Of a DNA stretch of 64,000 bases, positions 54,961-64,000 are shown in pieces; the stretch's first letter is position 1, and each line of letters opens with the position of its first letter. The position numbers were made by a program, and so were the translations under genes. The notes beneath the pieces were generated by a model, which did not search any database, had not been told where the DNA came from, and saw nothing but the letters and a program-made list of their open reading frames with translations. This stretch comes from Cryptomeria japonica (lineage: Eukaryota > Streptophyta > Pinopsida > Cupressales > Cupressaceae), in the NCBI RefSeq assembly GCF_030272615.1, contig NC_081406.1, positions 245,451,218 through 245,515,217 on the forward strand, given 5' to 3'.

Positions 54961-57147
54961 ACACCCATTATAGTCTTTTAACCTTCATATGCTTCAAACA
55001 TGCACTACAGTCCTATATTTATACATTTTATTTGTCATCAAAGTTGTAGGCCCCAAATCCATAAGGCTCAATAGTTTCCCAAGTGTCAAGGGTGTCAATC
55101 ATGGGAAGATTACCACAAAACTATATCTATGTAGGGAAACTCGCAATCAATATTTGAAGTGGGTAAGACCTCCTTCACTTTTGGCTTTGCAATACTAATG
55201 GATTTTTCCTTAAGGCACTAAACTAATTGGTGATATTATGATATAAAATTTGTCTTGCTACAAATTATACCCCTTTCATATAGTATCTCAATGTTGGTGT
55301 CACAATATACCTACGTGCTAGTTTGGATATGTGAGGTTATGCATTTATAGTGTGTAGATTATATTGAAATTATAATATGGGAATGATGCTTTGACCTTGG
55401 GGTCAAAAAATAATAATTGAAGTAGTTGAGTGTCATATTTCTCCTTTAGATCTATATCAAAAGTAATCTAGAATGATTTATGGTCACTGTCATGTTAAAA
55501 TTTGGTTGTTGTGGGAATTCACATGCATTAATGGTATTGTAGAGTGGTAGGTCGAAGAAAAAAATGCTTCTACAATGATCTTGTTGCTATCAACAATGTA
55601 TTAATAAATAGCTTACCTTCATGCCCGTTAGACCTAAGAAAGGAACATAAAATCCTTTAATGCCCCAATAAAACCTTAATAGTCACCTTGGTTAGGCCAT
55701 TGGTATTGATTTTATTTGCATAAGTATCAAGTAAAGTACGTGCGAACATCTACCTTTGATATCTAGATGAATTAATTATCCATCAAGGCTATCATTAGAT
55801 TTCTAGCCATAGAAAAAGGAGATGAGAGACTCTAAAACTTGGAAGGGGGTGATTTCAACTTGATGTGAGCATTGACTAGGATCTCTTGTGATATCAACAA
55901 AAGAAAAGCAAACCTTTGAGGTATCGATATTGGATTTAAGGAAAGTATGAAGGAATGGGAAACCTGAAAGTTTAAAAAAAAAATGTTAGGAAAATAGAGT
56001 TGAAATGAGGGTAAGGGTGACATGAAAGGGGAATGAATTAAATAAAGAAAAAGAAATAAATGGTGAGAAAAATTTAATAAAATGAAGAGGGTTAAAAGGG
56101 GAAGATGGATAAAAGAATAATAGGAATGGCTAAGGATAGGAGTTAAAAGTCCAAAACAAGGACAAAACACAAATTATCAAGAAACTAAAATGATAAAAAC
56201 ATAATCACAAAATTACAATATATACAATATATGCTATTACACATTCTCACAACCAATAATAACTTTGTTAAAAGATATTTTAATTTTATTTAGAAGAGAA
56301 ATACATCTTGTGGCTTGTCGACGATTTAAAGTGAACATTTAAATTATTCGTGTATATCATGATATGTTTTTCCTTTAAAAATGTTGAAAAGATAAAGAAA
56401 TTGTATAGTATGAAAATGGAACGGGGTAGGAGATAAGACCAAGATTGACTTTCATACCAACATTAGAATACAAAATCACCTAGAGGAGTGATCATATTTG
56501 ACTAACTCTTGTAAAAGAGAATCAAATGACACTTTTAGGGTTTCTATTCATTCAATGCTATGGAAAGTGAATGAACTATGGAGATATATTGAATTGATGC
56601 AAAACTATGGCTAAGGTATGAAGAAAGTAAGCACTTAAGTAGTTGTAAATGACTAACAGATAATTAGAAATGTTGTAATAGACACAAAACTGAGCATGGA
56701 ATCTTATTGTACACTTGTGACTGAAATTTGATGCTAATCTAGCAGGACCAGGGTGCTAGAACACCTTGGTCTTCTGAGGTTGAGCTATTGTCAAAGAATC
56801 TACAACATGAAGCAATTTGGAAACCACATGTGAAATGAGAATCAGGGCTTCCTAGTGCTTTGGTCCTGGGAAAGGGTGCCCCAACACCCAAGTCCAAATT
56901 TTGGGATTGGGTTTGTACCTAGCTCTTGATGCTATATGAGGTCTCCTGGATTCATCAGGTACCTGGAGTTGTACACAAGAGGAAAGAAAGGAGGTTGTGG
57001 ATAGAATTTTTCCTTAGGTCAAACCCTAATTGAAATAGAAATTGAACTTGAATTGAATTAGAAAAGCTTGCCTTTCTAAGATAAGACTAGATCTGAAATT
57101 GGAATGCTTGAATGTAGATAATTATACCTTCAATAGGTGGTGCAATG
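54961..57147. other. unassigned sequence with a purine-rich tract
   Basis: 55830-56170 is strongly purine-rich on the plus strand, which produces a long artificial minus frame rich in Phe, Leu and Ser. Elsewhere nothing coded is recognisable. Confidence 0.4.
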
Positions 57148-58265
57148 TGTAATACCCTAAAAATGGTCATCCAAAACCATGGGCCCCTAATCTCGACTAA
57201 TGTGCTTAAATTCAATAAAATTCATCAAGGTCTTGAATCAAATAATCAATTTAAATCAATCATGAGAGCCTGATTAATTAATTGCTAAGGTATAAAAATG
57301 CAACATGGCAATTACAATTAATTAAATTCTCATTTAATTAATTGATCAAATTCAAAATAAAAAATAAAAAATCTTTTAAAAATCATATATCTCATTTATT
57401 TAATTAAATATCTTTTGCATATTTAATGAATAAATTTTTTTGCCATAAATCTTCAAAAAAAGGAAATAAATAAAGAAAGAGGAATTAATTTGAAAAATAA
57501 ATTGGAAACTATGAAGAGAAAAATTCAAAAAAGGAAACAAATCGACTAAATTCAAGAAAAATGGAAAGAATCTAAGTTGCTAATTTGAACTCAATCTTAT
57601 CTCTCTTAAATGGAATTAAATTGTTCAATCAAATCATTTCACCTGGATTGTACTTCCTTCGAATCGATCTGAACCGTTCATTAAAGATCAATCCCGACCT
57701 TTGGTCTCCCTCTTGATTTTCCTATAAATTCAAGCTCTCATTCTTCAATCAACATCCGAGAATTTTACATTGTTATTATGCTAATATTGTGTTGCAGTTT
57801 ATCAAGGAAATTTTGAAGAAGCTTTGCATATTTAATTCATCAATCAACTTAGTTTTCATTTAGCTTTCATTTAATCTTAGAAACATTTAGACTTCTAGTT
57901 CGTTAGCTTAGATTCATTTCTCTTATCTAGATTCAATTTCTTGCATATAATCTAGCTTAGCTTCATTTAGAGCTTTGATCATTTAGCTTGATAATTTAAT
58001 TTCGCTTAATCAATTAATCTTGCATTCGCCTAGTTGCATGCATTTAAAAATCCTTCGTTTGAGTGTAGTCTAGTCACTGGATAGCTTAGCAATCTAAGAG
58101 AAATCCACACTTGCACTTTCTAGGAGGTAATAAGCCGACTTTCAATGGATTTCATTTTGTTGTTTTTGATTAACTAATCCATGCAAATAATGGTTAATTG
58201 AAGTGTTTGTGCCCTTGCAGGTTCCCCAAATTTCACACACATATTTTTAGCACCCACCGTAGGGC
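57148..58265 (+). repeat. Gypsy-like LTR with adjoining PBS, internal region lost
   Basis: The unit begins TGTAATACCCTAAAAATGG, has ATTTAATTAAAT-rich sequence (57300-57430), a TATAAATTC promoter near 57723, and ends CTTGCAGGTTCCCC...CACACA at 58241. Then comes TTTTTAGCACCCACCGTAGGG (about 58244-58264), which resembles the GGCRCCCACCGTGGGGC PBS region known from Tat-type plant Gypsy elements. The internal region then stops resembling such an element, so it is a truncated 5' end. Confidence 0.6.
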
Positions 58266-58683
58266 TCAAACTCATGACTACAAGATTTCTAATGTTGCTT
58301 GAACAGATTTGATGTTTGGTCTTTATAACTAATAAATATGTGTTAAATTTGTAAATAAAGATCTTTCTTTTTGCTTGTTCTTCTATGACAGTAAAAAATG
58401 GTCTTTGTTGTAAGAGATGGAGCATAGGAGGAAGCTAGGGTTTATAGGAGGCGGCGGTTTTTGATCACGAGAATGGGAGAATGGTTCTAGGCGTCTGAAA
58501 AACAAGCGGCCCTAGTTTCCACTGTGTCCAAATCATTGGCAGTGGCAAGGTGTGGATCACAGGAGGAGAGACGAAGGTAGTATTGGAGAAGCTAGATTCT
58601 CCTTTGAGCAAGACAAAAATAAATGGGGGTTTTCTCGGTTGTTGAACCAACCGAAGTGGAGCAAGAAATAGTAAGAGGATAGG

Positions 58684-60237
58684 TTGGGGAAGAAGACTCC
58701 AATTCTAGCAAAGATCCCTAACTCTATTGAGGTTTCAGTTACGTCTAAAAAGAGAGCTATCAGTATCTGCATTGACTCAGCGGCTTGGAAGGAATCGGTA
58801 CAAGATTTGCGAGCTAGAGCTTTTTTCATGAAGTGGGGAGGGGACTGGCCTGCCTTTTCCAAGGTAAGGAAATGGGTTGACGAGGAGTGGGGGAATCACT
58901 TTGAGATTAAAACCCTCACTAATGGGTTCTTCTTAATCATTGCTGGGTTAGAAGAGGAAAAAATAATGGTAATGAATGATGGGCCTTTCATGATGATGGG
59001 AATAGGGTTTTACATCAAGGATTGGATCCCCAACTTTAACCCCAGACAAGCCTCCATTGAAGAGATCCATGTTTGGATTAGACTTTAAAATCTACCACAT
59101 GAATACTGGAAGGAGGAAGTCTTCAAGGAGATTGGTGATAAGTTAGGGAGATTCATCAAATTTGATGAAGCAATTAAAAAACTGGACTCATGTATGTATG
59201 CCCGTATTTGCATCATGTGGAAACCACACTCGAGGCTCCCCAAGGCCATTGAGATTCGTTCTCCAAAGGGACTATGGAGGCAAGAGATTGAAGTCAAGGA
59301 AATTATGGTGAAATGCAAGTCCTGCAAAGAATGGGGGAAAGAGGAGCCCGACTGCAAGGCAAGTCAAAAGGGCAAGGGCATGACAGACAGAGCTTTGGAG
59401 GACCAGTTGTTAGCAAGGACGGATGGTGTAGTGGAGGTGTCGGATACCCTACCTACAGAGTCGGTCCCTGTCTTTGATCCGGTTGAAAGTCTGGATGGGA
59501 TGTTTCAACTTAATGATGTAGATGGGGGAGGGGTTGAAGAGTTGTTGGCTTCTAAAAATGCTCAGAAAGACATGTTGGTTGGTCAAGCTAAGGCCTCTGG
59601 TCCTTCTATTGGTGAGGCTGTTGTGATTGAGAAAGGCTCATTGGGGGAGATCTCCTTGGATCATTTTCTGCCTTTGGCTGGTAGTGCGGAGGGGGCTCAC
59701 ACGATTTCAGCTCTTGGAGAAGAGCTTAGGGGAGATCATTTTTATATGAATGGCTCGGCCTCGGAGGCAGGCCTTGGGATTTTTCCCCAAGATAGTACAA
59801 CTGGTGGGGGGATTTCCTCCTAACACTTGTTATTCTTCAATTCTGGGCCTGATATGGAGGGACTGGTTGGTGACTCGATGGAAAATCCATCAGCGATCCT
59901 GAGCTTTGATGTTGACGCAGGGGCTATAGAGGATAAGGTTAACAATTTCAAAGACATTCACATGTCCCCGGTAAAGGTGGATAGTGGAAACGCAATGGAG
60001 GTGGAGTCAAAAGATGAAGATGAGCCGAGTGATGATTCTCCGGGTTTGTCTACAGAGGTTGGGGAGGCAGATTTTTGGACCATTAAACAGTCTAAAGCTA
60101 ATCTTGCTAAGGCATCCAAAGGAAATTTGAGAGATAGGAAAAATAGGCAGAAGTTGCTGGAGGAAGCAGGCAACATGAAGGGGCAGACCAGACTTCTAAG
60201 ATCTGGGAGAGAATTGTTCTCTCCTGGGCAGCAATGA
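58684..60237 (+). pseudogene. LINE 2 ORF1: DUF4283-like, zinc-knuckle RNA-binding protein
   Basis: One frame with two stops (59086 and 59821). The N-terminal part (KWVDEEWGNHFEIKTLTNGF, NDGPFMMMGIGFYIKDWIPN, EIHVWIRL) has the pattern of the DUF4283 domain common in plant LINE ORF1. A knuckle follows, CKSCKEWGKEEPDC, with the His replaced by Lys. The rest is acidic, disordered-looking sequence ending LRSGRELFSPGQQ. The frame extends upstream without a clear ATG. It coats LINE RNA. The missing knuckle His is a decay sign. Confidence 0.75.
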
Positions 60238-60998
60238 AGTTCCTTACTTGGAATGTCAGGGGATGCAATGCCCCTGATAAGAGACGTCTGATCAAAAGAG
60301 GTTTTGATTAGGTGAAGCCGAAAGTTATTTGCATTAAGGAAACTAAGTTAGGTAGCGAAGAAGCAACTAAAGTTCTTGGTGTTAGACAAAGGTGGTCTGG
60401 TTTCTTTGTGGATTCAGAGGGGGCTTCAGGCGGGTTAGGCATCTTATGGAACCCCCAGGTTATGAAAGTGGATGTTGTCTCAAGTTCTAGAAATTGGCAG
60501 ATGGTCAAGGTTAATTCAAGGATTTTGAACTTTTCATGCTTTCTAATCAACGTCTATGGTCCCACTAAAACTGCGGAGAAGTGTCTTCTTTGGGAGGAAA
60601 TTTCCAATTTTTTAGAGGATGTTAGGCCGGCCTTAATGATTGTTGTTGGATATTTCAATGCCACTCTCTCCTACTCGGATAAACGTGGAGGGACGAGAAG
60701 GATGTGTAGGATTCAATCTATTTTTCAGACCTTTGTGGATTCCAACGCCTTGTATGAAGTGGTTGCTAAAGGGGGGAATTTTACGTGGACCAATAGGTGG
60801 TTGGGTTTCTCCAACATTGTTGAGAAACTTGATAGGTTCTTTTTGTCAGGGGATTGGAACTTGGCACCCCTTGTCTTTGAGGCGGAAATTCTAGCTATTT
60901 CTGGATCAGATCACTTTTCGGTCTCTCTGGTTGTGCATAAGGATGGAGTCTCGATCAGATGTCCATTCAAGATGGAAAATATGTGGCTTAGGGAGTAG
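60234..60998 (+). pseudogene. LINE 2 ORF2 endonuclease domain
   Basis: The ATG at 60234 starts MKFLTWNVRGCNAPDKRRL. TAG at 60309 is the only stop before 60996. ICIKETKLGS holds the catalytic Glu, and SGSDHFSVSLV the terminal Asp-His. The GDFNA motif reads GYFNA (60648-60662), so a catalytic Asp is replaced by Tyr. GGNFTWTNRWLG precedes the domain end. After 60998 the frame shifts. Confidence 0.85.
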
Positions 60999-61015
60999 GG
61001 CTTTAGAGAACAGGT

Positions 61016-62770
61016 GTGTTGTGGTGGAAGGAGGCCCCTATAGTGGAAGGCTTCTTGGCCTATCAGTTCTTTAAAAAGCTTAGCTTTGTGAAACAAAAAC
61101 TGAAAATTTGGAATAGGGATGTTTTTGGAAATATCTTTGATGAAAAAGGAAAGATTAAAGGAGAGTTGGGGGCTTTGAATTTGAAATTTTTGGCAGAAGG
61201 TATGGACAAAGTGGATTTCCTCATGGATAAAGACCTGGTTAATAGATATGGGGAAATTTTGTAGAGGGAAGATATTTTTTGGAAGCAAAAATCGCGTGAG
61301 AATTGGCTTAAAGCTGGAGATTGAAACACCAATTTTTTTCATAGTTCGGTGAAGGCAAAGAGATGTCTCAACAAAATTTTATCTCTGAGACTCATGGATG
61401 GGATACTAATGGAGGATCCTGTTCGGATTAACAAGGAGGCGATGGATTTTTTTGGGAATCTATGGAGGAAGAGCGGGCCAAGCCAGGACAGTTTGCAAGC
61501 AGAGTTTTTGGAGGTAATCCCTCCCTTAGTCTCTAGGGAGGATAATAGGATGCTCGAGGAACCTGTCTCTCTGAAGGAATTGAAAGTTGTTGTCTTTGGG
61601 TTGGGTGGGGAGAAAGCATCGAGCCCGGATGGTTTCCAGGCTTTCTTCTTTCAGTTATTTTGGGATTTGCTTGGTGGTGAGTTGTTGAATGTTGTTGAAG
61701 AGTCAAGGTCTAGGTGTTTTATTTTGAAAGAATTCAACTGTACTTTGGTGGCGCTCATTCCTAAGAAAGACAAGCCGAAGGGCCTTGAGGAGTTTTGTCT
61801 GATCTCGCTATGTAACATTATTTACAAAATCATCTCAAAAGTTGCTGCTAACAGGCTTAATCTGATTTTAGACAAACTGATTTCTTGTGAACAGAGTGGT
61901 TTTACTTCGGGGAGGAATATAGTGGATGGGGTCATTGTGGCTCATGAGGTGATCTACATGGCTATGAAGAGCAAACAAAGAAGAATTATTCTTAAGCTAG
62001 ATATCTGGAAAGCATATGATAGAGTTGACAGGTCCTTCCTTTTGGCTGTGCTAGCCAAGTTTGGGTTTAGTAAGTCATGGATTAAGTGGATTTCCAGCAT
62101 GGTTTCACAGTTTTTTGCTTTGGTTTTAGTTAATGGTAGTCCCTAAGGTTTCTTTCCTACCTCGCGGGGTATTCGACAAGGGGATCCCATATCCCCTTTT
62201 CTTTTCATTTTAATGGCAGAAGTTCTCGGTCGCTCGATTGCTCAAAAGCGTTCTCACAGGTTGTGGAAAGGTATTGAGATTTCTCGTGGGGTGGAACCAA
62301 CAACTCATTCCCAGTTTTCTGACAATACGTGTATTTTTGGTGTGGCCTCCATGCAAGAAGAATCAGTGATGAAAAAAGTGTTGAACAAATTTAGTTGGGC
62401 TACTGGGCAAGAGATAAATTGGTAAAAATCAGAGATTTTTTTCTTCCACACTGAAGCTGGGTCACAGAGGTCTTTAGCCAGACCTTTTGGGATTATAATT
62501 GGTCATCTACGTGGGAAATTCCTTGGAACGCTGCTCTTTGCTGGAGCAGGTAAGGCAAAGATTTGGAAAGGGCTTCTTGATGGTTGCATTGCAAAAATGG
62601 AGGGCTGGAAAAGCAAGTGGCTCACTTTGGCTGGTCGCCTTCTGATGTTGAAGACAACGATTTCAAAAATGCCAATTTTCTCTATGGCTTGTTTTAAACT
62701 CCCAAGCATGATCATTAAGAATATTCAACAGAAAATGAGAAAATTTATGTGGAACGGTAGTCAAGATTAG
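61016..62770 (+). pseudogene. LINE 2 ORF2 reverse transcriptase
   Basis: Single frame with stops at 61262, 61322, 62144, 62423 and 62768. Visible: NWLKAGD linker, KASSPDGFQAFFFQLFWDLL, FCLISLCNIIYKIISKVAANR, EQSGFTSGRNIVDGV, LKLDIWKAYDRVDRSF (A motif Asp kept), GIRQGDPISPFLFILMAE, and the C motif FSDNTCIFG (62315-62326) in place of FADD, so the catalytic pair is lost. GWKSKWLTLAGRLLMLKT belongs to the conserved thumb region. Confidence 0.87.
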
Positions 62771-62782
62771 GACAAAATTCCA

Positions 62783-63900
62783 TTGATGGCATGGGACAGA
62801 TTGTGTAAACCCAAAGGGGGAGGAGGTGCAAGGCTCCACAACTGGAAGTTAATTAATGAATCCATGGGGGAAAAGTTAGTGTGGCAGATGTACAACAAGT
62901 CAGAGCAGAGATGGGTTCGTATTCTTCAAGCTAAGTATTTGGATTGTGGAGACAGGGAGAGGATTCTCACAATTGAAAATCCCCCAAGAGGATCAGATAT
63001 GTGGAACTTTCTGGAGAATTGCAGGAGTTTGATTACTAATCACCTTACTTGGTGGATTGGAGATGGACGTAGGGCAAGTTTCTGGCAAGATTCATGGGAC
63101 GGTTGCCCATCTTTGGATACCGAGGTATCTCAATGGATTATTCTTAAGACTGCTCAACATTGGGGAACCAAGGTGAGTGATTTTCTAGCTCAAGAACCTT
63201 CTGAATTAGGTCAGCATATGAACTGGAAGGATCCCCGTGATTTGGACTTGGAGGAGGCGGATGAAAGGCTGCTGAGGAATATCCTTGGTAGTAGAGCAGT
63301 GATGTGTTCTAGGGATGATGATGAAATAATTTGGTGTGGTGCTAAGTGTGGCAGTTACTCTGTCAAATTGAGGTATTCTCTGCTGGAGGCAGAAGGCAGG
63401 AAGATGGATTAGGAAGTTAAGGTTTGCTGGAGTAAAGAGTGTTTACTGAAAGCTGGTGCCTTCTCTTGGCTGGTAGGTAACAAGTGGATCCTGACTGGAG
63501 ATAGACTAAAGAGAATGGGGTTTGAAGGCCCTTTTCATTGTGTGCTTTGCAAGAAGGAGGAGGAAGAGGTGGATCATCTCCTGCTGAATTGTGAATTTTC
63601 CCATGAAGCTTGGCATTTTGGGTTGCAAAGGTTGAGTTGGAAGGGACCAATGGCAGGGAACTTGTGCGATTGGCTAGAATCATGGCCAACTTTGTGTAAG
63701 TCCTCAGTCATTGTTGCTATCTAGAAGATAATGCCTTCTATTGTAATGTGGGAAGTCTGGAAAGAATAGAACCAAAGATTGTTTGAGGATAAAGCGGAAG
63801 CTATGGATCATTTTCTGATCAGACTGGAGAGGGCCATTTTAGAATTAGTCTCTAATGCTGGTTCCCAGGTTAACCTGACAAAGACTCCCTTCACTTAGTT
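62783..63900 (+). pseudogene. LINE 2 ORF2 C-terminal zinc-binding region
   Basis: The same frame continues (stops at 63410, 63722, 63767 and 63897). MAWDRLCKPKGGGGARLHN and WWIGDGRRASFWQDSWDG are conserved in plant LINE-type proteins. The zf-RVT-like part shows CHCVLC-type spacing in HCVLCKKEEEEVDHLLLNC followed by CEFSHEAWH. Frame identity to the window end suggests that the RNase H or 3' UTR follows. Confidence 0.75.
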
Positions 63901-64000
63901 TGATGTTGGAATTTTGGTGAGTTGGCCTTTGATTAAGTTTAGGCATGTTAATGGGCTTTTTAGGGCTAATCCTCACAGGAAGAGCGACAAAAGTCAGGAG

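Larger units (their letters stand above)
58430..64000 (+). mobile_element. LINE 2: L1-like non-LTR retrotransposon, decayed, runs off the window
   Basis: Less AT-rich than its surroundings, it holds ORF1 (58684-60237), an endonuclease (60234-60998), RT (61016-62770) and a C-terminal zinc-binding region (62783-63900). ORF1 and ORF2 overlap at ATGA, as in LINE 1. At least ten stops and one frameshift break it, and endonuclease and RT catalytic residues are lost. RNase H and tail, if present, lie beyond 64000. The 5' border is approximate. Confidence 0.85.

Noticed and set aside
55832-56170. Open minus-strand frame of 112 codons rich in Phe, Leu and Ser
   Set aside because: It is the shadow of a purine-rich plus-strand tract. 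Composition is low-complexity and no domain pattern appears.

Overview
The window looks like intergenic DNA from a large, repeat-rich seed-plant genome. The evidence is several Ty1/copia-type elements whose primer-binding sites match the plant initiator tRNA-Met signature (TGGTATCARAGC), two L1-like plant LINEs (one with a plant-type RNase H domain), a hAT remnant and Gypsy-type LTRs. A conifer or other gymnosperm is plausible from the repeat content and layout, but nothing in the sequence proves it. I see no intact host gene. At most there is one candidate first exon (28930-29137, minus) and some decayed coding islands (840-1780, minus).

Layout. 1-2329: unassigned, with minus-strand coding-like islands. 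2330-3410: about 25 degenerate ~41-bp units, most carrying a GTCCTT/AAGGAC inverted repeat. 4090-7267 (+): decayed retroelement-type ORF, followed by an LTR-like tract (7275-8342). 8995-17145 (-): element A, a large LTR element with no pol. It has PBS, PPT and two unusual ORFs, and a 740-bp solo LTR (13354-14093) is nested in it. 19530-20180 (+): hAT transposase C-terminus. 20501-21023: LTR fragment. 22968-26916 (+): element B, a non-autonomous copia element that keeps gag and protease only, with TSD CACAA. 27999-28560: LTR edge. 29487-30571: solo LTR with TSD TAAAG. 31083-31311: short retroposon between long direct repeats. 33563-35054: Gypsy-like solo LTR. 36850-42765 (+): LINE 1. 44662-51951 (-): element C, a copia element with gag, protease, integrase, RT and RNase H in one frame broken by five stops. 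54471-54960: LTR edge. 57148-58265 (+): Gypsy-like LTR plus PBS. 58430 to the window end (+): LINE 2.

How they fit together. Elements A and C share the same PBS, a 26-nt identical PPT region, further PPT-like motifs in the 3' internal region and similar LTR motifs. This makes A a candidate passenger mobilised by C-like relatives. B is a second, unrelated non-autonomous design (gag-PR). Both LINEs join ORF1 to ORF2 through the same four-base ATGA overlap. Every coding element carries nonsense changes, frameshifts or lost catalytic residues, so none looks active. Target-site duplications and nesting allow relative dating: element A's long ORF was uninterrupted at codon level when the 13354-14093 LTR landed in it.
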